Part shown: positions 8,127 to 17,440 of the stretch, piece after piece
Position numbering within the stretch: position 1 is the stretch's first letter
How the letters are laid out: the number at the start of each line of letters is the position of its first letter
Assembly: GCF_013116825.1 (NCBI RefSeq)
Contig: NZ_JABFNS010000070.1
Location: 1-45,576, forward strand
Length of the DNA: 45,576 bases
Direction of reading: 5' to 3'
Source: Myxococcus xanthus
GTDB lineage: Bacteria > Myxococcota > Myxococcia > Myxococcales > Myxococcaceae
Translations under genes and position numbers: made by a program
The notes under the pieces: generated by a model
What the model was told of the DNA's origin: nothing
Seen by the model: the letters and a program-made list of their open reading frames with translations, nothing else
Database searches by the model: none

Positions 8127-9428
8127 ATGGCCAAGGACACGCTGACGATCACCGACAATCGGACCGGGAAGACCTACGAGGTCCCGATCGAGAACGGCTG
8201 TATTCGCACCAATGCTCTCCGCCAGATCAAAACGGGCGACGATGACTTTGGGTTGATGGGCTACGATCCGGCGTTCCTCAATACCGCCAACTGCAAGAGC
8301 GCCATCACCTTCATCGACGGAGACAAGGGCATCCTCGAGTACCGGGGCTACCCCATCGAGCAGCTCGCGGAGAAGTCGAGCTTCCTCGAGGTCGCCTACC
8401 TCCTGCTGAACGGTGAGCTTCCCTCGGAGAAGGAGCTGCAGCAGTTCAACCACCTCGTCACGCACCACACCTACGTGCACGAGAATGTGAAGAGCTTCAT
8501 GGACGGGTTCCGCTACGACGCGCACCCCATGTCCATGGTGAGCTCCACGGTGGCGGCGCTGTCCAGCTTCTACCCCGACGCGAAGAACATCAAGGACCCG
8601 CTGAGCCGCCGCATCCAGATCACGCGGCTCATCGCGAAGATGCCCACCATCGCCGCGTTCTCCTACCGGCACACGATGGGCCTGCCGTACATCTACCCGG
8701 ACAACGACCTGTCCTACGTCGCCAACTTCCTGGCGATGATCAAGCGCATCGGCACGTCGACCTACAAGGTCCACCCGGTGCTCGAGCGCGCGCTCGACAT
8801 CCTCTTCATCCTGCACGCGGACCACGAGCAGAACTGCTCCACCACGTCCGTGCGCACGGTGGGCTCGTCCGAGGTGGATCCGTACTCGGCGGTCAGCGCG
8901 GGCATCGGCGCCCTCTACGGCCCGCTGCACGGCGGCGCCAACGAGGCCGTGCTCCGCATGCTCCGCGACATCGGCCACGTCTCCAAGATCCCGGAGTTCA
9001 TCAAGTCGGTGAAGAGCGGCGAGGGTGAGAAGAAGCTGATGGGCTTCGGTCACCGCGTCTACAAGTCCTACGATCCGCGCGCCAAGGTCATCAAGCGCGT
9101 GGCCGACGAGGTCTTCGAGGTGACGGGCAAGAACCCGCTGCTGGAGATCGCCGTCGAGCTGGAGCGCATCGCGCTCGAGGACGAGTACTTCGTGAAGCGG
9201 AAGCTGTACCCGAACGTCGACTTCTACTCGGGCCTCATCTACGAGGCGATGGGCTTCCAGGTCGAGATGTTCCCGGTGCTCTTCGCCATCCCCCGCACGG
9301 TGGGCTGGTGCGCGCAGTGGGAGGAGATGGTGACGGACAACGAGCAGAAGATCGCCCGTCCGCGCCAGGTGTTCACGGGCGCCCCGCGCCGCGACTACGT
9401 CCCCATGGACAAGCGCGCCGCCAAGTAG
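8127..9428 (+). CDS. gltA: Citrate synthase
   Basis: Condenses acetyl-CoA and oxaloacetate at the entry to the TCA cycle. The 433-residue length matches the hexameric GltA type, with catalytic residues in LHGGANE (His), MGFGHRVYK (His) and PNVDFYSG (Asp), and the N-terminal beta-rich segment ending in GDKGILEYRGYPIE. The ATG at 8127 lies at the usual place but no ribosome binding site is visible in the preceding 20 bases. A TTGAAA at 8091 sits 17 bases from a poor -10, so the promoter is uncertain and the leader may be very short. Downstream is a strong hairpin shared with the convergent acyl-CoA synthetase gene. Confidence 0.95.
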   Translation: MAKDTLTITDNRTGKTYEVPIENGCIRTNALRQIKTGDDDFGLMGYDPAFLNTANCKSAITFIDGDKGILEYRGYPIEQLAEKSSFLEVAYLLLNGELPSEKELQQFNHLVTHHTYVHENVKSFMDGFRYDAHPMSMVSSTVAALSSFYPDAKNIKDPLSRRIQITRLIAKMPTIAAFSYRHTMGLPYIYPDNDLSYVANFLAMIKRIGTSTYKVHPVLERALDILFILHADHEQNCSTTSVRTVGSSEVDPYSAVSAGIGALYGPLHGGANEAVLRMLRDIGHVSKIPEFIKSVKSGEGEKKLMGFGHRVYKSYDPRAKVIKRVADEVFEVTGKNPLLEIAVELERIALEDEYFVKRKLYPNVDFYSGLIYEAMGFQVEMFPVLFAIPRTVGWCAQWEEMVTDNEQKIARPRQVFTGAPRRDYVPMDKRAAK

Positions 9429-9472
9429 GTCGTGACACACGGCCCGCGCTTCTCGCGTGGGCCAGAAGCACG

Positions 9473-9506
9473 AAGGGGCGAGGAACCGCGAGGTTCTCCG
9501 CCCCTT
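9473..9506. terminator. Bidirectional terminator hairpin between gltA and the acyl-CoA synthetase gene
   Basis: AAGGGGCG-AGGAACC pairs with GGTTCT-CCGCCCCTT around a GCGA loop: about 14 base pairs with one mismatch and one wobble. Short T runs follow on the plus strand, and the pairing works for both strands. It lies midway between two convergent genes. Confidence 0.75.
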
Positions 9507-9531
9507 TCGCTTTCCCGCGACGCCGGCGCGC

Positions 9532-11352
9532 TCAGCCCGTCTGAGAACCGCCCCGCGGGGACTCGTCGTAGAGCGACTCCACGAGGCCCGCGTACTTCTC
9601 CGCCACCACGTTGCGGCGCACGCTCAGCTTCGGCGTCAGCTCACCGCCCTCCACGGAGAAGTCCTTCGGCAGCACCGCGAAGCGCTTGATGGTCTCGAAG
9701 CGGGACAGCTTCGGGTTCACGTCGCGCTCCACGCGCTCCTGGAGGAACTGGCGCAGGCGGGCGTCCTCCGCGAGTCGAGCCGCGTCTTCCGGCCACCCCT
9801 GCGCCCTGGCCAGGGCCCGCGCCTTCTCCGCGTCCAACGTCAGCAAGGCCACCAGGAAGTTGCGACGTTCGCCCAGCACCACCGCATGCCCGACACCGGG
9901 CAGGGCCTTCAGCAGCTCCTCGATGTTGGAGGGAGACGTCTTCTTCCCGCCCGAGGTGACGATGATGTCCTTCTTGCGGCCGGTGATCTGGACGTAGCCG
10001 TCCGCGTCCAGTTGGCCCAGGTCACCGGAGTGCAGCCACCCGTCCGCCAGCAGCTCGGCGGTGGCACCCGGGTTCTTGTAGTACCCCATGCAGACGTTGC
10101 CGCCGCGCACCAGCAGCTCGCCGTCGTCCGCGATGCGCAGCTCCACCCCCATCATCGCCCGGCCCACGGAGCCCAGCCGCGTGTGGGACTCGGTGTTCAC
10201 CGTGCCAGGGCCCGTCACCTCCGTCATGCCCCACACCTCGTGGATGACCATGTCGATGGAGGCGAAGAAGTCCAGCACCTCCCGGCCGACGGGCGCCGCC
10301 GCCGTGGCGAAGAAGGACACCCGCTCCAGGGCGATGCGCTCCTTCAGCGGGGCAAACACGAGCCGCCTGGCGAGCAGGTACTGGGCCTCCAGCGTCATCG
10401 GGACGCTCTGGTGGCGCATCACCCGCTCATGCCGCTCCGAGGCCACCCGGCGCGCCCAGGCCACCACCCGGCGCTTCGAGGGCGGCTGCGAGGCCAACCC
10501 CTCCTCCGCCTTCGCCTTGAACTTCTCCCACACGCGCGGCACGCCGAAGAAGAACGAGGGGCGCACCTCCCGCAGGCTCTGCGGCATCGCGTCCACCGAT
10601 GCCGCGAAGTACACCTGCACCCCGTTCAGCAAGGGACTGTAGAGGGAGATGATCTGCTCGGCGATGTGCGACAGTGGCAGATACGACACGAGCGAGGACG
10701 CGGTGGGTTGGCCGAACGTCACCGAGTCCGTGAGCTGATTCGCCGTCCACACCAGGTTATGGTGGCTGAGCATCACCCCCTTGGGGTGGCCGGTGGTGCC
10801 AGAGGTGTAGATGAGCGTGCCCATGGCCTCCGGCTTCAAGGCGTGGACGCTGTCCCAGTAGGGCTTCTCGTCCGCGCCGGTGCCCAGGGCCATGACGTCC
10901 GCGTAACGCAGCACGCCCTCCGGGAGCACCGTGGGCGCCTCGATGACGACCACGTGGCGCAGCTTGGGAAGCCGCTCGCGCAGGGCCAGGGCGGTGCGCA
11001 GGTGCTTTTCGTTCTCCACGACCAGGAGCGTGGCCTCGCAGTGCCCCAGGATGTACTCCAGCTGCTCCGGGGCACTGGTGGTGTAGAGACCGACAGGAAC
11101 GCCCCCCATGGCGATGGCCGCCAGATCGGCGACGTGCCACTCCTCGCGGTTGAAGCTCAGGATGCCCACCGGCTGGCCCGCACCCACCCCCAGCGCGTGC
11201 AACCCCAGGGCGAAGCGCCGCACCCGTTGCGCATATTCAAACCACGAGGTGGGCGCATAGGCGCCCCCTCGGCGCGTCCACAGGGCCGGGCGCTGCTCCT
11301 GCTGTGCGGCCCGGTCATGGAGCGCATGCACCACCGACTTGGGAAGGTCCAT
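9532..11352 (-). CDS. fadD: Long-chain acyl-CoA synthetase (AMP-forming)
   Basis: Activates fatty acids to acyl-CoA through an acyl-adenylate. The 606-residue protein has the ANL-superfamily motifs in order: TLIYTSGTTGHPKG (P-loop-like A3), HHNLVW, YLPLSHIAEQ, FFFGVPRVWEKF, VWGMTEVTGPG (A5), GELLVRGGNVCMGYYKNP, WLHSGDLGQLDADGYV (A7), ITGRKKDIIVTSGGKKTSP (A8). A conserved Lys-containing stretch GELTPKLSVRRN closes the C-terminal domain. Length and the FFFGVPRVWEKF element fit the long-chain FACL subgroup rather than acetyl-CoA synthetase. An in-frame GTG-type start 12 codons further up (to 11388) is possible; the ATG at 11352 fits the family N-terminus better. It is convergent with citrate synthase and divergent from the acidic protein gene. 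Confidence 0.93.
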   Translation of the reverse strand: MDLPKSVVHALHDRAAQQEQRPALWTRRGGAYAPTSWFEYAQRVRRFALGLHALGVGAGQPVGILSFNREEWHVADLAAIAMGGVPVGLYTTSAPEQLEYILGHCEATLLVVENEKHLRTALALRERLPKLRHVVVIEAPTVLPEGVLRYADVMALGTGADEKPYWDSVHALKPEAMGTLIYTSGTTGHPKGVMLSHHNLVWTANQLTDSVTFGQPTASSLVSYLPLSHIAEQIISLYSPLLNGVQVYFAASVDAMPQSLREVRPSFFFGVPRVWEKFKAKAEEGLASQPPSKRRVVAWARRVASERHERVMRHQSVPMTLEAQYLLARRLVFAPLKERIALERVSFFATAAAPVGREVLDFFASIDMVIHEVWGMTEVTGPGTVNTESHTRLGSVGRAMMGVELRIADDGELLVRGGNVCMGYYKNPGATAELLADGWLHSGDLGQLDADGYVQITGRKKDIIVTSGGKKTSPSNIEELLKALPGVGHAVVLGERRNFLVALLTLDAEKARALARAQGWPEDAARLAEDARLRQFLQERVERDVNPKLSRFETIKRFAVLPKDFSVEGGELTPKLSVRRNVVAEKYAGLVESLYDESPRGGSQTG

Positions 11353-11407
11353 GCCCCGAACGCTAGCGGAAGCAAGGCCCCCTACCAATGTCCCCCCGTC
11401 TCGGACG

Positions 11408-11437
11408 TTGACAGCTGGTTGGAGTGCTTTGTATGCC
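11408..11437 (+). promoter_or_regulatory. Promoter giving a near-leaderless mRNA for the acidic zinc-ribbon protein
   Basis: A perfect TTGACA (11408-11413) is followed after 18 bases by TATGCC (11432-11437). RNA would start at about 11444-11447, directly before the ATG at 11448, so the message would have almost no leader. The alternative ATG at 11433 lies inside the -10 but has GGAG eight bases upstream, so both readings stay open. Confidence 0.5.
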
Positions 11438-11447
11438 GCGCCCGACC

Positions 11448-11807
11448 ATGAGCATCGACTTCACCTGCCAGAAGTGCGAGGCGAGCTTCGAGCTGGACGC
11501 TCAGGACCTCATTGAAGGGACTGAAAAAATCGTCTGCCCGCATTGCGACGCCAAGGCGCCCGCCAACCTCACGGAGGACTTCGTCGCAGCGCTCACGGAG
11601 ATGCGCGCCCAGATCGCCGCGCTCGACAAGCGGTTCGCCGTGTCCATGACGTTGGAGTCCGAGGACCTGGAGGACATGCTCGACGAAGACGACGAGGAAG
11701 ACGACGAGGACGATTCGGAGGACGACGACCTCGACGAGGACGAGGACGAGGACGTCGACGACGAGGAGGACTACGACGAGGACGAGGACGACGACGACCG
11801 TCGTTGA
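11448..11807 (+). CDS. Small zinc-ribbon protein with a long acidic tail
   Basis: 119 residues, function unknown. The N-terminus has a four-cysteine zinc-ribbon pattern, FTCQKCE and VCPHCDAK about 22 residues apart, of the kind found in MJ0042-type myxobacterial proteins. A short helical stretch (FVAALTEMRAQIAALDKRF) follows, and then from about residue 70 an almost pure Asp/Glu tail of some 45 residues with an occasional Tyr or Val, ending in Arg-Arg. The tail would be strongly anionic and probably disordered; it could mimic nucleic acid or bind metal or basic proteins, but that is inference. Start choice follows the promoter at 11408; ATG 11433 with GGAG upstream would add five residues. 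No partner gene is evident; the next gene is 106 bases away. Confidence 0.75.
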   Translation: MSIDFTCQKCEASFELDAQDLIEGTEKIVCPHCDAKAPANLTEDFVAALTEMRAQIAALDKRFAVSMTLESEDLEDMLDEDDEEDDEDDSEDDDLDEDEDEDVDDEEDYDEDEDDDDRR

Positions 11808-11913
11808 GCCTGTCCGCCTGCCCTCCAGCCCGGGGAGCCCCCCACACACGAGGGGGTAACCGGGCCTGGAGCGCAACCCTCCCGGCAGATGGCCGGGTGC
11901 GTAGCTTAAAGGC

Positions 11914-12675
11914 GTGAAAACGCCCAACCGCGCCACTTTGTTCGTCGCACCTCTCTCGGCCGTGCTTCTGGCGCTCGGAGGGCTGCTGATGTTTCCCGCC
12001 TTCACTCCACCCGTAGCGCTAGCGGCCCTGGGAAAAGCTCAGGGTCAGCCCTGCATCACGGAAGGCGAAGACGACCCCAAGGCCTGCTCCGAGCTCGTCG
12101 AGCTCGAGGTGCAGGATGTCGTCCCGCTGGAGGAGGCCCAGGCCCACGCCGTGGTCCTGGCCACCAAGGACAAGGGCATCGTCCTCCCGGTGTTCGTGGA
12201 CGAGGCCTCGGCCATCTCCATCGCCTTCCGGCTGGCGGAGCGCCAGCCACCCCAGCCGCTCGCACAGGACCTCTTGGACGACGTGGTGACGGAGCTGGGC
12301 GCCAAGGTGACGGAGGTCCGCATCGACGACCTGCGCGACAACGTCTACTCGGGCCGCGTCTTCCTGGAGCAGGGCAAGAAGAAGATGACGCTGGACGCCC
12401 GGCCGTCGGACTCCATCGCCATGGCGCTCACCAGCCATGCCCGCATCCGCGTCACCCGCAAGGTGCTGACGCTGGCCGGCATCACCCGCGAGGAGATCGA
12501 GGGCCTCCAGCAGGAGGGCCCCGGCGTGGGCGGCAGCGGGCCGCTGGACGCGCCCGGCTTCCCCGCCCCGGGCGCCCCGAGCGAGCCGCCCATCGACATG
12601 GACATGGAGGGCCTGCCACCGGGCCACTCGATGCCCCAGACGCCGCTGGGCACGGGCAAGGAGATCGAGCTCTAG
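11914..12675 (+). CDS. Secreted or membrane-anchored bifunctional nuclease (BFN, DUF151) family protein
   Basis: 253 residues. The first 40 form a signal peptide or anchor: KTPNRA, then a long hydrophobic stretch ending near PPVALAALG. The BFN/DUF151 domain spans about residues 62-190, with VELEVQDVV, VVLATKDKGIVLPVFVDEASA, the VTEVRIDDLRDNVYSGRVFL strand pair and LDARPSDSIAMAL, which is the most conserved motif of the family. The final 60 residues are Pro/Gly-rich and look disordered. Plant and bacterial members were reported with DNase and RNase activity, but most bacterial members are uncharacterised and export is unusual for a nuclease-like fold. GTG start; a hairpin terminator lies 25 bases after the stop. 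Confidence 0.82.
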   Translation: MKTPNRATLFVAPLSAVLLALGGLLMFPAFTPPVALAALGKAQGQPCITEGEDDPKACSELVELEVQDVVPLEEAQAHAVVLATKDKGIVLPVFVDEASAISIAFRLAERQPPQPLAQDLLDDVVTELGAKVTEVRIDDLRDNVYSGRVFLEQGKKKMTLDARPSDSIAMALTSHARIRVTRKVLTLAGITREEIEGLQQEGPGVGGSGPLDAPGFPAPGAPSEPPIDMDMEGLPPGHSMPQTPLGTGKEIEL

Positions 12676-12699
12676 GGCCTCACGAAAGGCACTTGCAAG

Positions 12700-12739
12700 A
12701 AAGCCCGGCCCCCCCTCCCAGGGATGCCGGGCTTTCTCT
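12700..12739 (+). terminator. Intrinsic terminator after the BFN-family gene
   Basis: AAAGCCCGGC (12700-12709) pairs perfectly with GCCGGGCTTT (12726-12735) around a 16-base loop, followed by a CT-rich tract. A clean 10-bp stem directly after a stop codon. Confidence 0.8.
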
Positions 12740-12863
12740 CTCTGCCATCGAGAGCGCAAAGGCTCCGCGGCACCTGGTGAGAGGCCCGCGTCAGCAGAAG
12801 AGTTAGTCCCGCGGGCGCAAGGCTGTCAAGCCGGGCACCCCGCCGCCTAGGATGCGCAGCCCT

Positions 12864-14264
12864 ATGCGCAAGGCGAAAATCATCTGCACCCTGGGCCCCG
12901 CTTCGGACACGCCCGAGGTCATCGAGGGGCTCATCCGCGCGGGCATGAACATGGCGCGGTTGAACTTCTCCCACGGCACGCACGAGGAGCACCGCCGCCG
13001 GGTGGAAACCATCCGCAAGGTCGCGAAGCGCCTGGGCACGCCGGTGGCCATCCTCCAGGACATCCAGGGGCCGAAGATCCGCCTGGGCCGCTTCGACGGG
13101 GGGCAACTGCTGGTGAAGCAGGGCCAGTCCGTCACGGTGACGACGCGCAACGTCCTGGGCCAGGACGGCGTCATCCCCACCCCCATCAAGACGCTGGTGA
13201 AGGACGTGGCCAAGGGCCACGAAATCCTCCTGGATGACGGGCGCGTGCGGCTGCGGGTGCTGCGCGTCCAAGGGCAGGACGTGCAGTGCCGCGTGGAGGT
13301 GGGCGGCGTGCTCAAGAATCACAAGGGCCTCAACCTGCCTGGCTCGCCCATGTCGGTGCCCACGATTACCCGCAAGGACGCGGTGGACCTGGCCTTCGGC
13401 CAGGAGGTGGGCGTGGACTACGTGGCGCTGTCCTTCGTCCGCACGCCCGAGGACATCAAGAAGGCGCGCGCGCACGTGGCGAAGCTGAAGACGCCCCTCA
13501 TCGCGAAGATTGAAAAGCCCCAGGCGGTGGAGCGCGTGGAAGAGATTGCCGCCGTGGCGGACGGCATCATGGTGGCGCGTGGCGACCTGGGCGTGGAGAT
13601 GCCCCTGGAGCGCCTGCCGGCCATCCAGAAGCACATGGTGAGCGTGGTGAACCGCATGGGCGGGCTCGTCATCGTCGCCACGGAGATGCTGGAGAGCATG
13701 GTGGCCAACGCGCGCCCCACCCGCGCCGAGGTGTCCGACGTGGCCAACGCCATCCTCGACGGCGCGGACGCCGTCATGCTGTCGGGCGAGACGGCCGCGG
13801 GCAAGTACCCCATCGAAGCGGCGTCCACCATGGCGTGCATCGTGGAGGAGACGGAGCGCGGTGTGGTGAAGCACCAGCACCACTCCCCCTTCGAGCGCTC
13901 CGAGGACCTGGGCACCGGCGTGGCCGCGGCGGCCGTGGCGGCGGCGACGCAGTTGGGCATTGGCACCATCGTCGCCTACACGGAGAGCGGCCACACCGCG
14001 CGCCTCATCTCCGAGTTCCGGCCCCACGCGCGCATCATCGCCCTCACGCCGAGCGAGCCGGCCGTGAATCGCATGGCGCTCTACTGGGGCGTGACGGGCA
14101 TGCAGGTGGCGCGCGTCTCCACCACGGACGCCATGCTCACCCAGGTGCGTCAGCTGTGCCGGAAGGAGAAGCTCTGCGCGCCCGGCACGCCCGTGGTGGT
14201 GGTGGCCGGTGTCCCGCTCAACGTCCCGGGCAACACCAACCTGATGAGCATCCACCGCATCTGA
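12864..14264 (+). CDS. pyk: Pyruvate kinase
   Basis: Final ATP-forming step of glycolysis. The 466 residues contain KIICTLGPASD at the N-terminus, LNFSHGTHEEH, AILQDIQGPKIRLG (active site), LPGSPMSVPTITRKD, YVALSFVRTPEDI, PLIAKIEKPQAVERV with the active-site Lys-Glu region, MVARGDLGVEMPLE, and LSGETAAGKYPIEA. A C-terminal regulatory domain is present (AYTESGHTARLIS, RPHARIIALTP). The ATG at 12864 lies about 12 bases after AGGA; another in-frame ATG at 12852 would add MRSP and is less well placed. The gene stands alone, with an imperfect GC-rich inverted repeat in the short gap to the convergent neighbour. Confidence 0.95.
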   Translation: MRKAKIICTLGPASDTPEVIEGLIRAGMNMARLNFSHGTHEEHRRRVETIRKVAKRLGTPVAILQDIQGPKIRLGRFDGGQLLVKQGQSVTVTTRNVLGQDGVIPTPIKTLVKDVAKGHEILLDDGRVRLRVLRVQGQDVQCRVEVGGVLKNHKGLNLPGSPMSVPTITRKDAVDLAFGQEVGVDYVALSFVRTPEDIKKARAHVAKLKTPLIAKIEKPQAVERVEEIAAVADGIMVARGDLGVEMPLERLPAIQKHMVSVVNRMGGLVIVATEMLESMVANARPTRAEVSDVANAILDGADAVMLSGETAAGKYPIEAASTMACIVEETERGVVKHQHHSPFERSEDLGTGVAAAAVAAATQLGIGTIVAYTESGHTARLISEFRPHARIIALTPSEPAVNRMALYWGVTGMQVARVSTTDAMLTQVRQLCRKEKLCAPGTPVVVVAGVPLNVPGNTNLMSIHRI

Positions 14265-14320
14265 GCGGGCCAGCGGGGCCCCCGGGACGTGCCGTCACCG
14301 GGGCTCCGCGGCCAGCGGGC

Positions 14321-15001
14321 TCAGAGGACCTTCTGCTCGAAGTCGTAGATCTTCTCGACGGCGAGCTGCCGGTAGCGCTCCATGTTTAGCGCACGGCGAG
14401 CGCACTCCCACACCAGCTCGTTGGGCGTGCGGTCCGGCTCCTTCTTCTTCCGGCGCTTCACCTCCGCCTTGATGGCCTTCACGGCCATGCGGGGGTGGTA
14501 GCAGAACGCGGAGGAGAACAGCAGGTGCCCACCGAAGGGGATGAGGCGCGCCTCGATGATGTCCCCCGTCTCCAGGCCCGCGACGTGGCGGCGCTCCGTC
14601 ACGTCGAAGTCCTTGCCCGAGTACAGCTCGCGCAGACGGACCTCGCCCTTGCCCAGCTTGCGGACCTCGAAGAGGCCATGGACCGTCTCCGTGAAGCTCC
14701 GGAAGGCGTTGGCCTCCTCGGGCGCGGAGCCGGCCAGGCGCTGCTCGTAGAACTCCGTGGCCGGCGTCTTGTTCGTCAGCGGCGAGACGCGGTCATAGAG
14801 GTAGAAGTCCAGGAAGGACGCCATCCGCAATTCGAAGAGCTTGTCGTCCTCGAAGACCTCGCCCGTCAGACGGAAGTACTCCGCCTTGGCCTGGAGCAGG
14901 TCCTCCTTGCGCGACTCGGCACTGCCAAAGGCGATGAGCTGATCCAGATACGGCTGATAGGAGAGCGGTGACAGCGACGAGGTCATATTCGGTGGCGCCA
15001 T
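14321..15001 (-). CDS. Conserved-looking protein of unknown function downstream of carA
   Basis: 226 residues without a motif I can name. It is soluble, with no signal peptide or membrane span. The composition is ordinary: mixed helix and strand, with a basic patch VKRRKKKEPDR near residue 185 and an aromatic central region (FLDFYLYDRVS, ATEFYEQRL). The pattern RHVAGLETGDIIEARLIPFGGHLLFS suggests a small beta domain of the kind seen in SH3- or OB-like folds. It starts directly after the carA stop with GGGG about seven bases upstream, so it is probably the last gene of the lepA-to-carA run. An internal ATG five codons in is an alternative start. Clean codon usage suggests a real host gene. Confidence 0.75.
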   Translation of the reverse strand: MAPPNMTSSLSPLSYQPYLDQLIAFGSAESRKEDLLQAKAEYFRLTGEVFEDDKLFELRMASFLDFYLYDRVSPLTNKTPATEFYEQRLAGSAPEEANAFRSFTETVHGLFEVRKLGKGEVRLRELYSGKDFDVTERRHVAGLETGDIIEARLIPFGGHLLFSSAFCYHPRMAVKAIKAEVKRRKKKEPDRTPNELVWECARRALNMERYRQLAVEKIYDFEQKVL

Positions 15002-15002
15002 C

Positions 15003-16127
15003 CTACCCCGCCATCAGCTTCGCGAACCTGTCGAAGAGATAGCGCGCGTCATGGGGGCCGGGCGAGGCCTCGGGATGGTACTGCACGCTGAAGGCCCGCG
15101 CGTCCGGGACGGCCAGGCCCTCCACCGTGCCGTCGTTGAGGTTGATGTGCGTCACGACGGCCAGGCCCTTGAGGCTGGCGTCATCCACGGCGAAGCCGTG
15201 GTTCTGCGCGGTGATTTCCACCTTGCCCGTCGTGAGGTCCTTCACCGGCTGGTTTCCGCCCCGGTGGCCAAACTTCATCTTGTACGTCCGGCCACCCAGG
15301 GCCAGCGCCATGATTTGGTGCCCCAGGCAGATGCCGAACACCGGCACCTTGCCCAGCAGCGCCGCCACGGTGCGGTCCGCCCCCTTCACCGCCGCCGGAT
15401 CTCCAGGGCCGTTGGCCAGGAAGACGCCGCTCGGCTTGCGCGCCAGCACCTCTTCCGCCGTGGTGGTGGCCGGCACCACCGTCACGCGGCACCCCACGTC
15501 CACCAGGAAGTGCAGCATCGACTTCTTCAGGCCGTAGTCGTAGGCCACCACGTCGAAGCGGGGCTCGGCCGGCACCCGCACCTCTCCCACGCCGGAGAAG
15601 ACGTCCGGCGAGGGCTGGGTGAAGGTGTAGACCTCCTTCGTGGACACGCCCGTGGCCAGGTCCAGGCCCTCCATGCCGCGCGCGGAGCGGGCACGCTCCA
15701 CCAGGGCCCCGGGGGACAGGCCCTCGCTGGAGATGACGCCCATCTGCGCGCCGTGCGTGCGCAGGTGGCGCACCAGGCGGCGGGTGTCGATGCCCTCGAT
15801 ACCAGCGACGCCGTTGCGCTTCAGGTACGCGTCCAGCGACTCCTTCGCGCGCCAGTTGGACGGCTGCGCGCTGAGGGCACGCACCACCATGCCCACCGCG
15901 TGCACCCGGGCGCCCTCCTCGTCCTCCGGGTTGGCGCCGACGTTGCCAATCTCCGGATACGACATGGTGACAATCTGGCCCACGTACGAAGGGTCCGTGA
16001 GGACCTCCTGGTAACCGTACATGGTCGTGTTGAACACCACCTCACCCACCGTTTCGCCCACCGCGCCAAACGCGCGGCCTTCGAACGTGGTGCCATCCGC
16101 CAGGGCGAGCACTGCCCGTTTCGTCAT
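15003..16127 (-). CDS. carA: Carbamoyl-phosphate synthase small (glutaminase) subunit
   Basis: Releases ammonia from glutamine for carbamoyl phosphate synthesis by the large subunit CarB, feeding pyrimidines and arginine. The 374-residue protein has the CarA N-terminal domain ([22 protein letters not shown]) and a class I glutamine amidotransferase domain with the nucleophile in [12 protein letters not shown] and the His/Glu of [26 protein letters not shown] residues ([14 protein letters not shown]) are also present. Start ATG overlaps the pyrC stop by one base (TGATG). carB is not in the window; the next gene downstream is an unknown, so carB must be elsewhere. Confidence 0.95.
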   Translation of the reverse strand: MTKRAVLALADGTTFEGRAFGAVGETVGEVVFNTTMYGYQEVLTDPSYVGQIVTMSYPEIGNVGANPEDEEGARVHAVGMVVRALSAQPSNWRAKESLDAYLKRNGVAGIEGIDTRRLVRHLRTHGAQMGVISSEGLSPGALVERARSARGMEGLDLATGVSTKEVYTFTQPSPDVFSGVGEVRVPAEPRFDVVAYDYGLKKSMLHFLVDVGCRVTVVPATTTAEEVLARKPSGVFLANGPGDPAAVKGADRTVAALLGKVPVFGICLGHQIMALALGGRTYKMKFGHRGGNQPVKDLTTGKVEITAQNHGFAVDDASLKGLAVVTHINLNDGTVEGLAVPDARAFSVQYHPEASPGPHDARYLFDRFAKLMAG

Positions 16128-17440
16128 CACCGCGACTCCTTGCTCTGGCCGACCTGGCCCTTGTCGAACACTCTGTGGCCCGCGACCCACGTCTGGATAA
16201 CGCGCCCCTTCTGCTTCCGGCCATGGAACGGTGTATTCCGGCTGCGGGAATGGAACTGGTGGGCGTCCACCGTCCACTCCACGTCCGGATCCACCACCGT
16301 GACGTCCGCTGGCGCCCCAGGCGCCAGGTGACCGCCCGGCAGGCCGAACGCCTTCGCGGGCCCGTGCGTCAGCAGCTCCACCGCGCGATTCGCGGTGAGC
16401 ACGCCCGCATGCACCAGCTCCAGCGTCAACCCCAGGGCCGTCTCCAGCCCCACGATGCCGTTGATGCCCTTCTCGAACTCCACCTGCTTGTCCAACACGC
16501 CGTGCGGCGCATGGTCCGTGGCGATGGCGTCCACCGTCCCGTCCACCAGCGCCTCGCGCAGGGCCTGCACGTCGGTGTCCGCGCGCAGCGGCGGGGCCAT
16601 CTTCGCGTGGGTGTCATAGTCCCCCACCGCGCGGTCATCCAGGATGAAGTGGTGTGGCGCCACCTCGCAGGTGACGCGCAGACCGCTGCGCTTGGCCTCG
16701 CGGATGAGCCGCACGCTGCCCTCGCAGGACACGTGCGCCACGTGCAGCCGGCCCTTCGTCTCCTCCAGCAGCACCAGATCTCGCGCCACCATGGCCACCT
16801 CCGCGGAAGCGGGAATGCCGCGCAGGCCCAGCCGCGTGGACGTGGTGCCTTCATGCATGGCCCCGCCCGCGGACAGCGTCAGGTCCTCCTCGTGGACCAT
16901 GACGGGCACGTCGAACTGGGTGGCGTATTGGAGCGTGCGCCGCATCAGCGACGCGTTCATCACCGGGCGGCCATCGTCAGTGATGGCCACGCAGCCGGCG
17001 GACACCAGCTCGCCCATCTCCGCCAACTCCTCGCCCTTGAGCCCCTTGGTGATGGCCCCGGCGGGATAGACATGGCACAGGCCCGCGGCGCGGGCGCGGT
17101 TCAGCACCAGCTCCGTCACCATGGCGTTGTCGTTGACCACCTTGGTGTTGGGCATGGCCACCACGGCGGTGAAACCACCCGCCACGGCGGCGCGGCAGCC
17201 GGTGAGGACCGTCTCCTTGCCCTCCTCGCCCGGCTCGCGCAGGTGGACGTGCAGGTCGATGAAGCCCGGCAGCACCCACTTGCCGGTGGCATCCACCACC
17301 TCGGCGCTGGAGGGCACTGGCAGCAGGGCCTCCGACACCTCCACCACCTTGCCGTCGCGGACCAGCACGTCGCGGACGCCGTCCACCCCGTTGCGAGGGT
17401 CGATGACACGCCCCCGTCTGAAGAGCACCGTGGAGCTCAT
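16127..17440 (-). CDS. pyrC: Dihydroorotase (class I)
   Basis: Cyclises carbamoyl-aspartate to dihydroorotate, the third step of pyrimidine synthesis. The 437 residues show the metal-binding [10 protein letters not shown] near residue 60, [31 protein letters not shown] and [14 protein letters not shown], characteristic of the longer class I (PyrC of the Aquifex/Bacillus type) rather than the short E. coli type. The ATG at 17440 overlaps the pyrB stop (ATGA); the ORF extends three codons upstream but inside pyrB. The order pyrB, pyrC, carA with overlaps points to one transcript and to stoichiometric production, as class I dihydroorotases often associate with aspartate transcarbamoylase. Confidence 0.95.
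   Translation of the reverse strand: MSSTVLFRRGRVIDPRNGVDGVRDVLVRDGKVVEVSEALLPVPSSAEVVDATGKWVLPGFIDLHVHLREPGEEGKETVLTGCRAAVAGGFTAVVAMPNTKVVNDNAMVTELVLNRARAAGLCHVYPAGAITKGLKGEELAEMGELVSAGCVAITDDGRPVMNASLMRRTLQYATQFDVPVMVHEEDLTLSAGGAMHEGTTSTRLGLRGIPASAEVAMVARDLVLLEETKGRLHVAHVSCEGSVRLIREAKRSGLRVTCEVAPHHFILDDRAVGDYDTHAKMAPPLRADTDVQALREALVDGTVDAIATDHAPHGVLDKQVEFEKGINGIVGLETALGLTLELVHAGVLTANRAVELLTHGPAKAFGLPGGHLAPGAPADVTVVDPDVEWTVDAHQFHSRSRNTPFHGRKQKGRVIQTWVAGHRVFDKGQVGQSKESR

Noticed and set aside
9457..11451. Long plus-strand open frame opposite the acyl-CoA synthetase gene
   Set aside because: It is an antisense shadow; the minus strand has the full set of ANL motifs.
14265..14320. Terminator between pyruvate kinase and the convergent hypothetical gene
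   Set aside because: The inverted repeat is imperfect (six clean pairs, then mismatches) and has no T tract, so I do not list it as a terminator.
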